A DNA stretch of 64,000 bases. It comes from Betaproteobacteria bacterium. Lineage in GTDB: Bacteria > Pseudomonadota > Gammaproteobacteria > Burkholderiales > JAEUOS01. The notes beneath the pieces are model-generated. The model saw nothing but the letters and a program-made list of their open reading frames with translations, made no database searches and was not told where the DNA came from. The DNA lies in assembly GCA_028292405.1 (NCBI GenBank), contig JAQGMJ010000021.1:1-64000 (forward strand). The letters run 5' to 3'. This document shows positions 8,004-18,534 of this stretch, in pieces (the stretch's first letter is position 1; every line of letters begins with the position of its first letter). Both the position numbers and the translations under genes were made by a program.

Positions 8004-10304
8004 ATGGATTTGGAAGGCAAGCCCGGGAACAGCCGTTCCCAGGAGGTTGTGACCAGGCCAGGCGAGGCCATGCATCCGCGCCCGGACCAGGCGCCGACGC
8101 AGATCAACCCGCGCGCCCTCAGGCATCAGGGTATTCCGACGGCGCCCTATGATGGCCCTTCCTATTCGGAATTGCGCCGGCGCATCGCACATCCGGAGGA
8201 AGACGACCGCGAAGCGCTGCCGCCGGGCTACCTGCTGCATGAATACCTGATCGAGCGGGTGCTGGGCAGCGGCGGCTTCGGCGTCACCTATCTGGCGCGC
8301 GACACCACCCTGGGGCACCAGGTGGCGATCAAGGAATACCTGCCCAATGAACTGGCCGCCCGCGACGGCGAAAGCGGCGCCATCTATCCGCGCAGCAAGC
8401 GCCACAACGAAGACTACGGCAACGGCCTGACGCGCTTTTTGCTCGAAGCGCGCACCCTGGCCGGGTTTCACCACCACAACATCGTCGGGGTGCACCGCTT
8501 TTTCGAGGCCAACAACACCGCTTACATGGTGATGGCCTATGAGCAGGGCGAGAGCCTCAACACCTGGCTGTCGCGGCGCTTGCTGCGCGGCAGCGGCACC
8601 CCGGGCGAGGCGCTGCTGATAAGCATGTTCGTGCCGCTGCTGCAGGGTTTGGCGCTGGTGCACGAAGCCGGCTTCCTGCATCGCGACATCAAGCCGGCCA
8701 ACATCTATGTGCGCGATGCCGACAGCAGCCTGGTGCTGCTGGATTTCGGCGCCGCGCGCCAGGCCGGCGTGGGCGCCTCCGCCCTCGGCCTGACCAGCAT
8801 CGTCACCCCCGGCTACGCGCCTTTCGAGCAATACCATGCGCACGGCCGCCAGGGCCCCTGGTCCGATCTTTACGCCATCGGCGGCGTGCTCTACTGGTTC
8901 GTCGCCGGCCGGCGCCCGGTCGAGGCCGCCGCCCGGGTGCACAACGACCCGCAGGAGAGCGCCGCCAGCGCCGGTGCCGGCCGCTATGGCGAAGACTTTC
9001 TCGCCGCCATCGACTGGGCGCTCACCGTCGATGAGCGCGCCCGCCCGCAGACGGTCGAGGAATTCCTGCCGGTGCTCACCGGCGCCATGCCGGTCTCGCG
9101 CGATGTCCCGGAAAGCGATGGCGCGGGAAGCGCGCACAAGATGCCCGAGTTCATCGCCGGCCCCGATTCGGAAGTGCCCAGCCTGCCGCAGACCGCGAAA
9201 ATGGACCCGCAGGCAGCCGCCGTGGTCCTCGACGCCGAACCCGCCCTGGTGATGGGCGTGGAGCAAAGCCTGGAAAGCGTTACCCGACGCGGCCGGCTGG
9301 CGCCCGACCCGGTGGGCCCGACCAGCGTGACCCAGGCGCAGCAGGTGACGGTGATTGACCACGGCAGCGAGCTTGATGCGCTGTACCGCATCCCGCGCTG
9401 GCGCGGCTGGCTCAAATGGGTGTGGCTGATCGTCGCCCTGCTGCTGGCCGGGGCCGCCGGAACGTGGACGCTTTTGCGCGGCACTTCCGGCCCGCCCCTC
9501 AGCCTGGGTCTGCATCCGGGCGCGGTGCTGCAAGGCGCGGCGGAGACCGGCGACTGGGTGGCTTCGCTGAAAGACCTCGATACACTGTTGCAAAAGGCCA
9601 CCGGACGGCCGGTGACGCCGGTCGCGCTGCACGATTTTTCCGCCGAGGCGCTGTCGGGGCGCAGCGCGCACGACCTTTATCTCGCCACCGTGGACCAGAT
9701 GGGCGGCGTGCTGGAGCGCCTGCGCTTGACGCCGCTGGCGCGCTTTCGCGACTTTCGCGTCAACCTGCTGGTGCGCGGCGATAGCAGCATCGCCCGCGTC
9801 GATCAGCTAAGAGGCCGCAGCATCGCCAGCTTTCCCGCCGCCTCGGCGCACGGCGCGATCATGATGCACTGGCTCGGCAGCAACGGCTTCAAGCCGCAGG
9901 ACGTGAAACTGCGCCTGTCGCGCAACCCCGAAGCGATGATCGACGCGCTGCTGTTTGGCCAGGTCGATGCCGTCGCCTTGCCGCAATACGGTGCCGACGA
10001 AGCCTTGCAACGCTACGGCGGCAAGCTGCGGCTGCTCGGCCGCAGCTTGCCTTACCCGGGCTATGTGATTGCCGCCGGCCCGCAGGTCGATCCGGCGCTG
10101 GCGCAGCAGGTCGCCACCGCGCTGCTGGGCTTGCACGGGTCGCCGGCGGGGGTGGCAGCGCTGAAGAATGTGCGCATTCGCCAGGCCACCGGCACCACGC
10201 GCCTGCAGCGCGTCAGCGCTTCCGAAATTGTTGCCGCCGCAGGACGCATGGAACGGGCGCGGCGCCTGTTTCCCGCCGACGCGCTGCCGCTGGAAAAGAA
10301 CTGA
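8004..10304 (+). CDS. Membrane Ser/Thr protein kinase fused to a PhnD-like periplasmic binding domain
   Basis: This 766-aa protein has a complete eukaryote-like kinase domain (about residues 75-355): glycine loop GSGGFGVTYLARD, catalytic Lys110 in VAIKEYLP, HRDIKPANI with Asp228, and DFGAAR with Asp247. A roughly 110-residue linker follows. One membrane helix comes next (about 472-492, WVWLIVALLLAGAAGTW). The C-terminal part (about 497-740) resembles phosphate/phosphonate-type binding proteins (PhnD, PF12974), including LRGRSIASFPAASAHG and IDALLFGQVDAVALP. The topology predicts a cytoplasmic kinase and a periplasmic sensor. The start at 8004 has a purine-rich stretch upstream; an in-frame ATG at 8070 is possible. 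It converges on mutM, and no phosphatase or transporter gene is adjacent. The 250 bases before it (7754-8003) hold nothing recognisable. Confidence 0.88.
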   Translation: MDLEGKPGNSRSQEVVTRPGEAMHPRPDQAPTQINPRALRHQGIPTAPYDGPSYSELRRRIAHPEEDDREALPPGYLLHEYLIERVLGSGGFGVTYLARDTTLGHQVAIKEYLPNELAARDGESGAIYPRSKRHNEDYGNGLTRFLLEARTLAGFHHHNIVGVHRFFEANNTAYMVMAYEQGESLNTWLSRRLLRGSGTPGEALLISMFVPLLQGLALVHEAGFLHRDIKPANIYVRDADSSLVLLDFGAARQAGVGASALGLTSIVTPGYAPFEQYHAHGRQGPWSDLYAIGGVLYWFVAGRRPVEAAARVHNDPQESAASAGAGRYGEDFLAAIDWALTVDERARPQTVEEFLPVLTGAMPVSRDVPESDGAGSAHKMPEFIAGPDSEVPSLPQTAKMDPQAAAVVLDAEPALVMGVEQSLESVTRRGRLAPDPVGPTSVTQAQQVTVIDHGSELDALYRIPRWRGWLKWVWLIVALLLAGAAGTWTLLRGTSGPPLSLGLHPGAVLQGAAETGDWVASLKDLDTLLQKATGRPVTPVALHDFSAEALSGRSAHDLYLATVDQMGGVLERLRLTPLARFRDFRVNLLVRGDSSIARVDQLRGRSIASFPAASAHGAIMMHWLGSNGFKPQDVKLRLSRNPEAMIDALLFGQVDAVALPQYGADEALQRYGGKLRLLGRSLPYPGYVIAAGPQVDPALAQQVATALLGLHGSPAGVAALKNVRIRQATGTTRLQRVSASEIVAAAGRMERARRLFPADALPLEKN

Positions 10305-10334
10305 AATTTTCAACGGCCACCGTCCGGCCCGGAT

Positions 10335-11228
10335 TTATTTCTGGCAGGTGGGGCAATAAAAGGTCGAACGCTGGCCCTGTACCACGCGGCGGATCGCCGT
10401 CTTGCACACCTTGCAGGGCTCACCGGTGCGATCGTAGACGAAATAGTCGAGCTGGAAATAGCCGCTTTCGCCGTTGCTGTGAAAGTCGCGCAGCGTGCTG
10501 CCGCCCTTGGCGATGGCCTGCGACAGCACCTCGCGGATCTGCGGCACCAGCTGCCCGAAGCGCGCCAGGCTCAGGCGCCCGGCGGCCATGGTCGGGCGGA
10601 TGCGCGCGCGAAACAGCGACTCGCTGGCGTAGATGTTGCCCACGCCGACCACGATGTCTCCCGCCAGCAGCACCTGCTTGATGCTCGCCTTGCGCCCGCG
10701 GGTGGCGCGAAACAGCAATTCGGCGGTGAAGGCCGGCGTCAGCGGCTCGACCCCCAGCCCGGCCAGCAGGGGGTGGCTCTCCGGTGGGCCGTCACCGGCC
10801 GGGTGCCAGAGCACCGCGCCGAAGCGCCGCGGGTCGTTCAGGCGCAGGGTGCGCTCGCCTGCGGTGAGGTCGAAGTGCGCGTGCTTGCCCGGCGCCACGC
10901 CGGGGCCGACCAGCGAAAGCGAACCCGACATGCCCAGGTGCAGGATCAGCCAGCCCTTGGGCGCGGCGATCGCCGGCTCGGCCGCGGTTTTGGCGCTGTT
11001 TTTACCAGATTTAACAGGAGCCGCGGCCTGCTGCGCGCACTCAAGCAACAGGTATTTGCCGCGCCGTCCCACCTGCCGCACCGTCAGGCCCTGCAGGGTG
11101 TCGGCCAGGCCCTGCGGCACCGGCCAACGCATCCCGTGATGCCGCACCACCGTACTGTTGATGGTGCGGCCTTCGAGATGGGGCGCGATGCCGCGCCTGG
11201 TGACTTCCACTTCCGGGAGTTCGGGCAT
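10335..11228 (-). CDS. mutM: Formamidopyrimidine-DNA glycosylase (Fpg/MutM)
   Basis: This enzyme excises 8-oxoguanine and formamidopyrimidines and nicks the abasic site. The start must be ATG 11228, because Pro2 of [13 protein letters not shown] becomes the catalytic N-terminal amine after Met removal; the in-frame upstream extension would abolish that. Lys58 ([10 protein letters not shown]) is conserved, as are the helix-two-turns-helix [14 protein letters not shown] and the C-terminal zinc finger (CKVC and CPTC). At 297 aa it is about 28 residues longer than the E. coli enzyme. The extra length is an Ala/Lys-rich insertion at about residues 64-91, between YLLLE and [11 protein letters not shown]. 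Confidence 0.95.
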   Translation of the reverse strand: MPELPEVEVTRRGIAPHLEGRTINSTVVRHHGMRWPVPQGLADTLQGLTVRQVGRRGKYLLLECAQQAAAPVKSGKNSAKTAAEPAIAAPKGWLILHLGMSGSLSLVGPGVAPGKHAHFDLTAGERTLRLNDPRRFGAVLWHPAGDGPPESHPLLAGLGVEPLTPAFTAELLFRATRGRKASIKQVLLAGDIVVGVGNIYASESLFRARIRPTMAAGRLSLARFGQLVPQIREVLSQAIAKGGSTLRDFHSNGESGYFQLDYFVYDRTGEPCKVCKTAIRRVVQGQRSTFYCPTCQK

Positions 11229-11395
11229 TGTCGTACTATGATGTGGGTTTGGCGTAGGTAAATATTGCGGCCGGATGCCGTAGCGTCTTATATGGCGCAG
11301 TCCCGGCGGCAATCAAGGCGGGAAACCGCCGCCGTGGCGCGGTACCAGAATAACCCAAAGCTGGTGTTGCCCCGCGAAAAACAGGAAAAAGTGTC

Positions 11396-13144
11396 TTGAA
11401 CAAATCCCTTTATGCATTGCTGCCGGCGGTACTGCTGGCAGCCTGCGCGCAAGCCCCGATCCAGCAGCGCCCGGCGACTGCCGTGTCTTCCGACCCGCCG
11501 CCGCCGGTGGCGCGCTCGCCGCGGTCCGACACGGCGCCGGCCGTGGCCTTGCCCAAGGTCGACCTGACGCCGGAGATGCTGTACGACCTGATGGCCGCGG
11601 AAATCGCCAACCAGCGCGGCGCCTCCGCGGTTGCCTATTCAAAATTCATCGAACTGGCCGAGCGTACCCGCGACCCGCGCCTGGCGCGCCGCGCCTACGA
11701 AATCGCCGCCGAAGACCGCGACGACGAAAAGGCGATGCGCGCTCTGAGGCTTTGGGTGCAAAGCGATCCTGACAACGCCGAGGCGCGCCTGAACCTGGCG
11801 CGGGTGCTGCTGGCCACCGGCCACGGCGACGAGGCCGAGCCGCACCTGGAAAAGCTGCTCGCCAGCGGCGAAGTCAGCATCACCGAAGTGTTCTCGCAAA
11901 TCAACCGCATCCTCGCGCGCGACCCCGACCGCAAGGGCACCCTGCGCACCATCCAGCACCTGGCCGCCAAATACCCCGGCGTGCCCGAGGCGCGCCTGGC
12001 AGTGGCGCGTGCCGCCGCCGCCGCCGGCGAGGACGACCTGGCCGTGACCGAGGCGCGTGCCGCCTCGAAGCTCAAGCCCGACTGGGAGCTGCCGGTGCTG
12101 ATGTCTTCCACGCTGCTGGCCAAGCGTTCGGCGGCCGAGGCCAGCGCCGAATTGAAAAAATTCATCGACGCCAATCCGAAATCGCTCGAAGCGCGCCTGG
12201 CTTATGCCCGCTCGCTGTACGCCGAGAAAAAATATCCCGAGGCGACCGCCGAGTTCCACAGCATCGAACGCAGCGCGCCGGACAATCCCGACGTGCTGTT
12301 TCCGCTTGCCCTACTGGCGCTCGACGCCAAGGACTACCCCAACGCCGAGACCTACCTGAAAAAGCTGCTCGACACCGACGTGCGCGACCGCAACCCGGTC
12401 TACCTCTACCTCGGCCAGGCCGCCGAGGAGCAAAAGAAATATGCGCAGGCGCGCGAATGGTGGAAGCAGATCAGCCGCGGCGACCAGTATTTTCCGGCGC
12501 AGGCGCGCATCGCCGAGTCCTTCTCGAAGGAAGGCAAGATGGAAGAGGCGCGCAACTTCCTCCACGGCGTGCCCGCCACCAGCAACCAGCAGCGCGTGCA
12601 ACTGGTGCTGGCCGAGGCGCAGATCCTGCGCGAGGCCAACATGAACAAGGAAGCCTTCGACCTGCTGGAGAAAAATCTCGACAAGCTGCCGAACAATCCC
12701 GATCTGCTCTACGAGTCGGCGATGACGGCGGAAAAGCTCTCCAAGCTCGACGTGCAGGAAACCCAGCTGAAGAAACTGATCCAGTTAAAGCCCGACTATG
12801 CCCACGCCTACAACGCGCTGGGCTACTCGCTGGCCGACCGCAATGAGCGCCTCGGCGAGGCCCGTGACCTGATCGAAAAGGCGCTGAAAATCGCACCCGA
12901 CGACGCCGCCATCATCGACAGCATGGGCTGGGTGCTGTATCGCCTGGGCGACCTGCCGCGGGCGGTCGAACTGCTGCAGCGTGCCTATGAAGCGCGGCCG
13001 GACGCGGAAATCGCCGCCCACCTGGGCGAGGTGCTGTGGCAAAGCAACCGCAAGACGGAAGCGCAGCGCCTGTGGCGCGTCGCCCTGACGAAATCGCCGG
13101 GCGACGAAACCCTGATGGCGACGATGAAGCGCTTCAAGCAGTAG
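11396..13144 (+). CDS. TPR-repeat outer-membrane lipoprotein
   Basis: A 582-aa protein starting at TTG 11396, with AGGAAAAA upstream. The leader MNKSLYALLPAVLLAACAQ has a canonical lipobox with the lipidated Cys at residue 17. A Pro/Ala-rich linker of about 40 residues follows. The rest is helical tetratricopeptide repeats, seen for example in AYNALGYSLADRNERLGEAR and ALKIAPDDAAIIDSMGWVLY. Only 7 bases separate its stop from lolB, so the two are probably co-transcribed. TPR lipoproteins next to lolB-ispE are frequent in betaproteobacteria. A scaffold role at the outer membrane is inferred; no catalytic motif is present. Confidence 0.85.
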   Translation: MNKSLYALLPAVLLAACAQAPIQQRPATAVSSDPPPPVARSPRSDTAPAVALPKVDLTPEMLYDLMAAEIANQRGASAVAYSKFIELAERTRDPRLARRAYEIAAEDRDDEKAMRALRLWVQSDPDNAEARLNLARVLLATGHGDEAEPHLEKLLASGEVSITEVFSQINRILARDPDRKGTLRTIQHLAAKYPGVPEARLAVARAAAAAGEDDLAVTEARAASKLKPDWELPVLMSSTLLAKRSAAEASAELKKFIDANPKSLEARLAYARSLYAEKKYPEATAEFHSIERSAPDNPDVLFPLALLALDAKDYPNAETYLKKLLDTDVRDRNPVYLYLGQAAEEQKKYAQAREWWKQISRGDQYFPAQARIAESFSKEGKMEEARNFLHGVPATSNQQRVQLVLAEAQILREANMNKEAFDLLEKNLDKLPNNPDLLYESAMTAEKLSKLDVQETQLKKLIQLKPDYAHAYNALGYSLADRNERLGEARDLIEKALKIAPDDAAIIDSMGWVLYRLGDLPRAVELLQRAYEARPDAEIAAHLGEVLWQSNRKTEAQRLWRVALTKSPGDETLMATMKRFKQ

Positions 13145-13151
13145 GAGCCGC

Positions 13152-13721
13152 GTGAGCCGTTTCGCTGGATTGCTTCTGACGGCGCTCCTGGCCGGCTGTG
13201 CCGCGCCAGGACCAGTATCGGCCCCGGTCAAGGATGCGCCGCTGACATCGGCCAATGGCGAAAGCTTCGCGCTGGACGGCCGCCTGTCGGTGCATTATGG
13301 CGACGACAGCCTCTCCGGCAAGTTTGCCTGGACCCACGCGCCGGAGCGCGACGAGGTGAGCCTTGCCAGCCCCCTGGGCAACCAGATCGCGCAGATCGTC
13401 CGCGACAATGCCGGCGTCACCCTGACCAACAGCGACAAGCAGCAATTCCATGCGCGCGACGTCGAAACCCTGACCGAAACCCGGCTCGGCTGGCGCATGC
13501 CGCTGGCCGGCCTCATCGACTGGGTGCGCGGCCGGCCGCAGGGCGCCACGGCCGCCGTGCAGCGCGATGCCGCGGGCCGGCCCGCCACCATCAGGGAAGA
13601 CGGCTGGGTGGTCGAACTCAGCTACGACGGCGAGGCCAGGCAGCCGCACCGCCTGTTCCTCAACTACACCCGCGCCGAAAAGCCGCTCGACATCCGCATC
13701 GCCATCGATACCCGCGGTTAG
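13152..13721 (+). CDS. lolB: Outer-membrane lipoprotein receptor LolB
   Basis: LolB accepts lipoproteins from the periplasmic carrier LolA and inserts them in the outer membrane. The 189-aa product starts at GTG 13152 and has lipobox LLAGC. The LolB fold is indicated by FALDGRLSVHYGDDSLSG, the FAWTH strand, and the GWRMPLAGLIDWVRGRP segment. It sits between the TPR lipoprotein gene and ispE, the usual neighbourhood of lolB. Confidence 0.9.
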   Translation: MSRFAGLLLTALLAGCAAPGPVSAPVKDAPLTSANGESFALDGRLSVHYGDDSLSGKFAWTHAPERDEVSLASPLGNQIAQIVRDNAGVTLTNSDKQQFHARDVETLTETRLGWRMPLAGLIDWVRGRPQGATAAVQRDAAGRPATIREDGWVVELSYDGEARQPHRLFLNYTRAEKPLDIRIAIDTRG

Positions 13722-13814
13722 CCCGCGGTTACGTTCCCTCCGGCCGCGGCGCGAAATGGTTTATCGTGGCGCCCTTGCCGCCGCGCCGGCCCGCGCCACG
13801 CCTCCAGTGCTTCA

Positions 13815-14681
13815 GTGAACTCCTTTTTCGCTCCCGCCAAACTCAACCTGTTCCTCCACGTCGTCGGGCGGCGCGCCGACGGCTATCACTTGCTGGAAAG
13901 CGTGTTCCAGTTGCTCGATTTCGGCGATACGCTGGAAATCGCCGCTCGTCCGGATGGCTTGATCCGCCGTATCGGCGAGGTGACCGGCGTGGCCGAGGCC
14001 GACGACCTGGCGATCCGCGCCGCGCGGGCGCTGCAGGCGGCAAGCGGCACGGGGCAGGGCGCCGACGTCGCCGTGCAAAAACGCATCCCCATGGGCGGCG
14101 GCCTGGGCGGCGGGTCAAGCGACGCCGCCAGCGTGCTGCTGGCGCTCAATCACCTGTGGGAATTGCATCTATCGCGCCCCGAATTGGCCGCCATCGGCCT
14201 CAAACTGGGCGCCGATGTGCCGTTTTTCGTCCACGGGCAAAACGCCTTTGCCGCCGGCATCGGCGAGCAATTGACCAGCGTCGAATTGCCTCCGCGCTGG
14301 TTCGTGGTGCTCAAGCCGCCCGTGGCGGTGCCGACGGCAGGGATTTTCCGTGCCCCGAATTTGACCCGGGACACGAAATCTGTCAAAATGTTGGACTTTC
14401 CTACCGGTGATTGGTCGTTCCCGCAAACCCGCTTTGCGAACGACTTGCAACCGGTGGCGATTGCCAGGTATCCGGCGGTCGCGCAAGCGGTGGAGTGGCT
14501 GGGCCGGCATGATGGCCGGGCCGCGATCACCGCGAGGATGACCGGTTCCGGCGCCTGCGTATTCGCGGCGTTCGAGGCGGAATCCGACGCGCGCGGCGTT
14601 TTCGCGGCGCGTCCCGGGGGACTGGAAGGATTTGTCGCGCGCGGCCTGGCGCGGCACCCTCTGGCAGGCTTGGCTGGTTGA
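13815..14681 (+). CDS. ispE: 4-diphosphocytidyl-2-C-methyl-D-erythritol kinase (IspE)
   Basis: IspE phosphorylates CDP-methylerythritol in the non-mevalonate isoprenoid pathway. This 288-aa GHMP kinase shows the N-terminal PAKLNLFLHVVGRRADGYH motif with the catalytic Lys, the ATP-binding loop IPMGGGLGGGSSDAAS, and the late glycine motif (MTGSGACVFA). It starts at GTG 13815, 93 bases after lolB. It is followed by tRNA-Gln and prs, the conserved order in this bacterial group. Confidence 0.94.
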   Translation: MNSFFAPAKLNLFLHVVGRRADGYHLLESVFQLLDFGDTLEIAARPDGLIRRIGEVTGVAEADDLAIRAARALQAASGTGQGADVAVQKRIPMGGGLGGGSSDAASVLLALNHLWELHLSRPELAAIGLKLGADVPFFVHGQNAFAAGIGEQLTSVELPPRWFVVLKPPVAVPTAGIFRAPNLTRDTKSVKMLDFPTGDWSFPQTRFANDLQPVAIARYPAVAQAVEWLGRHDGRAAITARMTGSGACVFAAFEAESDARGVFAARPGGLEGFVARGLARHPLAGLAG

Positions 14682-14779
14682 GCCGCGCCGGAGAAGCAGT
14701 AGCGTTGTAGGTAGTACAAGTGGATAGCAGCAAGCGCCGGCCGTGAGGCTCAAGCGTGCAATAGAGCAGGACCCACAGT

Positions 14780-14856
14780 TGGGGAGTCGCCAAGTTGGTT
14801 AAGGCACCGGATTTTGATTCCGGCATTCGAAGGTTCGAATCCTTCTTCCCCAGCCA
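14780..14856 (+). tRNA. tRNA-Gln (anticodon TTG)
   Basis: A 77-base cloverleaf including an encoded CCA. The acceptor stem TGGGGAG pairs with TTCCCCA (one G-T), the D arm is GCCAAGTTGGTTAAGGC, the anticodon stem-loop is CCGGATTTTGATTCCGG with TTG, and the T arm contains GGTTCGAATCC. It lies between ispE and prs. The 98 bases between ispE and the tRNA hold no other recognisable feature. Confidence 0.96.
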
Positions 14857-14901
14857 ACCCCTTTCAACCGTCTTCCCCTTCGCGCGCTCCGCGTTCCCGT
14901 C

Positions 14902-15852
14902 ATGTCCAACGCGAATTTGATGATCGTGACCGGCAACGCCAATCCTCTGCTCGCGAAGGAGGTGGCGCGCCGCCTGGCCATCCCGCTGGGCCGGATTTCG
15001 GTGGGCCGTTTTTCCGACGGTGAAGTCAGCGTCGAAGTGCTGGAGAACGTGCGCGGCAAGGATGTGTTCATCCTGCAGTCCACCTCCGCGCCGACCAACG
15101 ACAATTTGATGGAAATCATGGTGATGGCCGATGCGCTGAAGCGTTCTTCGGCAGCGCGCATCACCGCGGCGATTCCCTACTTTGGCTACGCCCGGCAGGA
15201 CCGCCGGCCGCGCTCGGCGCGCGTGGCGATTTCCGCCAAGGTCGTGGCCAACATGCTCGAGTCGGTGGGCGTCACCCGCGTGCTGACCATGGACCTGCAT
15301 GCCGACCAGATCCAGGGCTTTTTCAACATCCCGGTCGACAACATCTACGCCGCGCCGATCCTGCTGGGCGATGTGTGGCGCCACAATTACGAAGACCTGA
15401 TCGTGGTCTCTCCCGACGTCGGTGGCGTGGTGCGCGCCCGCGCCCTGGCCAAGCGCCTGGAGAGCGACCTGGCGATCATCGACAAGCGGCGCCCGAAGGC
15501 CAATGTGTCCGAGGTGATGAACATCATCGGCGAGGTCGACGGCCGCACCTGCGTCATCATGGACGACATGGTCGACACCGCCGGCACCCTGTGCAAGGCC
15601 GCCGAAGTGCTGAAAGAGCGCGGCGCCAAGAAGGTGTTTGCCTACTGTACCCACCCTGTGCTTTCGGGCCCGGCGGTGCAAAGAATCACGCAGTCGGATC
15701 TCGACGAACTGGTCGTAACCGACACCATTGCGCTGCGCGACGACGCGCGCGCATGCAGCAAAATCCGGCAGCTCTCGGTGGCCGAACTCCTGGCGGAAAC
15801 CATCCGCCGGATCAATTCCGAGGATTCGGTGAGCAGCCTGTTCATCGAATAG
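14902..15852 (+). CDS. prs: Ribose-phosphate pyrophosphokinase (PRPP synthetase)
   Basis: This 316-aa enzyme makes 5-phosphoribosyl 1-pyrophosphate from ribose 5-phosphate and ATP for nucleotide, His and Trp synthesis. Signatures include [18 protein letters not shown], the flexible loop [13 protein letters not shown], the metal-binding [12 protein letters not shown], and the PRPP-binding loop [16 protein letters not shown] 14902 gives the standard length, 45 bases after the tRNA, so the tRNA and prs may share a transcript. Confidence 0.96.
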   Translation: MSNANLMIVTGNANPLLAKEVARRLAIPLGRISVGRFSDGEVSVEVLENVRGKDVFILQSTSAPTNDNLMEIMVMADALKRSSAARITAAIPYFGYARQDRRPRSARVAISAKVVANMLESVGVTRVLTMDLHADQIQGFFNIPVDNIYAAPILLGDVWRHNYEDLIVVSPDVGGVVRARALAKRLESDLAIIDKRRPKANVSEVMNIIGEVDGRTCVIMDDMVDTAGTLCKAAEVLKERGAKKVFAYCTHPVLSGPAVQRITQSDLDELVVTDTIALRDDARACSKIRQLSVAELLAETIRRINSEDSVSSLFIE

Positions 15853-15931
15853 TTAGCGTTACAAAACCCTAGTAAGTAAACCCCCGGGTAGTCTCTGGTC
15901 GCGGAGCGCCCGGTATAACGGAGTATCAATC

Positions 15932-16633
15932 ATGAAAATCGAAGTCATTGCGTCCACGCGCAAGCTGCAGGGAACGGGTGCGAGCCGCCGTCTGCGCCGC
16001 GCGAACAAGGTCCCCGGTGTGATTTACGGCGGCGAAAAGCAGCCCCAGTCCATCGAGATCGACCACAACCCGCTGTTCCACGCCATGCGCAAGGAAGCCT
16101 TTCACGCTTCCATCCTCGAGATGACCCTCGATGGCGCGGCCGAACAGGTGCTGCTGCGTGACTACGTCATGCACCCGTTCAAGCAGCAGATCCAGCACAT
16201 CGACTTCCAGCGCGTCGATGCGAAGAAAGATATCCACATCCGCGTGCCGCTGCACTTCTTGAACGCCGCCGAGTCGCAAGCGGTCAAGTTCGGCGGCGCC
16301 ATGGTTTCGCACGTCGCCAACGACATCGAAATCGCCTGCCTGCCGAAAGACCTGCCCGAGTTCATCGAGGTTGACCTGAAGGACATCGCCGCCGGTCACT
16401 CGGTGCACGTGGCCGACCTGAAGCTGCCGGCCGGCGTGCGCGCCGTGCTGCACGGCAAGGAAAACCCGGTGGTTGCCACCGCAGTCGTGCGCGGCAAGGA
16501 AGAGGAAGTGGTGGCTGAAGCCGCCGCGCCGACGGCCGCCGACGTGCCCGCCACCGCGCAGAAAAAGCCCGCCGATGCCGCTGCTGCTCCGGCGAAGGAC
16601 GCCAAGGGCGGCGACAAGAAGGACAAGAAGTAA
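15932..16633 (+). CDS. rplY: 50S ribosomal protein L25 (long Ctc/TL5 form)
   Basis: L25 binds 5S rRNA. At 233 aa this is the long form: an N-terminal 5S-binding domain (about 1-95, with RRLRRANKVPGVIYGG), a beta-rich C-terminal domain (about 96-185), and an Ala/Lys-rich low-complexity tail ending in KGGDKKDKK that probably contacts rRNA. ATG 15932 is preceded by a GGAG box. It lies downstream of prs and upstream of pth, as usual, and is followed by a terminator-like hairpin. Confidence 0.94.
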   Translation: MKIEVIASTRKLQGTGASRRLRRANKVPGVIYGGEKQPQSIEIDHNPLFHAMRKEAFHASILEMTLDGAAEQVLLRDYVMHPFKQQIQHIDFQRVDAKKDIHIRVPLHFLNAAESQAVKFGGAMVSHVANDIEIACLPKDLPEFIEVDLKDIAAGHSVHVADLKLPAGVRAVLHGKENPVVATAVVRGKEEEVVAEAAAPTAADVPATAQKKPADAAAAPAKDAKGGDKKDKK

Positions 16634-16658
16634 GTTTTATTCCGCGTCTCGCGGAGCG

Positions 16659-16712
16659 GGCCGGATCATCACTTTGGCGCCTGCGCCGAAGGCGATGTCC
16701 GGCCTGTTTTGT
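16659..16712 (+). terminator. Terminator-like hairpin after rplY
   Basis: An outer stem GGCCGGA / TCCGGCC encloses an inner GGCGC / GCGCC hairpin and is followed by TGTTTTGTTT. The stem is interrupted and the T-run is imperfect, so partial termination before pth is the likely effect. Confidence 0.5.
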
Positions 16713-16762
16713 TTAGGTGCTTGCCGTAGTTCCTTACGCGATATTCATTCCTGCTCAAGCGC

Positions 16763-17335
16763 ATGGCCATCAAACTGATCGTCGGTCTCGGCAATGTCGG
16801 CGCCGAATACGAAGCCACCCGCCACAACGCGGGCTTCTGGTTCGTCGATGCCTATGCGCACGACCTGGGCGCGCAGTTGAAGACGGAGAAGGGCTTTTTC
16901 GGCCGTGTCGGCAAGGCCGGCGGGCTGCTGTTGCTGGAGCCGGGCACCTTCATGAACCGTTCGGGCCAGGCAGTGCTGGCGGTGGCGACTTTTTACAAGA
17001 TATTGCCCGATGAAATCCTGGTGGTGCACGACGAGCTCGACCTGCCACCGGGTGCCGCCAAGATGAAAAAGGGCGGCGGCGTGGCGGGCCACAACGGGCT
17101 GAAAGACATCCAGGCGCGCCTCGCCACGCCGGATTTCTGGCGCCTGCGGTTGGGGATAGGCCATCCGCGCGAACTGGGGCTGGCACAGGACGTCGGCGAC
17201 TTCGTATTGCACAAGCCTAGCCGCGAGGACAACAAGCTGATCGACGAAGCGATCGAGCGCGGCCTATCGGTGATGGGCGATATCGTCGCCGGCAACATGG
17301 AACTCGCGGTAAAGAACCTGCATTCGAAGAAGTGA
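16763..17335 (+). CDS. pth: Peptidyl-tRNA hydrolase
   Basis: Pth recycles peptidyl-tRNA released from stalled ribosomes. The 190-aa product has the canonical opening [19 protein letters not shown] with catalytic His21, Asn in FMNRSGQAV, and Asp in [11 protein letters not shown]. Its place after rplY and before ychF is widely conserved. Confidence 0.95.
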   Translation: MAIKLIVGLGNVGAEYEATRHNAGFWFVDAYAHDLGAQLKTEKGFFGRVGKAGGLLLLEPGTFMNRSGQAVLAVATFYKILPDEILVVHDELDLPPGAAKMKKGGGVAGHNGLKDIQARLATPDFWRLRLGIGHPRELGLAQDVGDFVLHKPSREDNKLIDEAIERGLSVMGDIVAGNMELAVKNLHSKK

Positions 17336-17345
17336 GACGGCGCGA

Positions 17346-17375
17346 CGGCGGTGACTTGCCTTAATATCACCGCCG
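17346..17375 (+). other. Hairpin between pth and ychF
   Basis: A perfect 9-bp inverted repeat (CGGCGGTGA / TCACCGCCG) with a 12-base loop lies 11 bases after the pth stop. No T-run follows. It may stabilise an mRNA end or be a weak pause site. Confidence 0.4.
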
Positions 17376-17426
17376 AAGCGTGCGCCAGGCTTGCAACGCA
17401 GCACCCAATTTGATCGAAAGAACATC

Positions 17427-18518
<1,092 letters not shown>

Positions 18519-18534
18519 CGCGAACAAACTGCCC

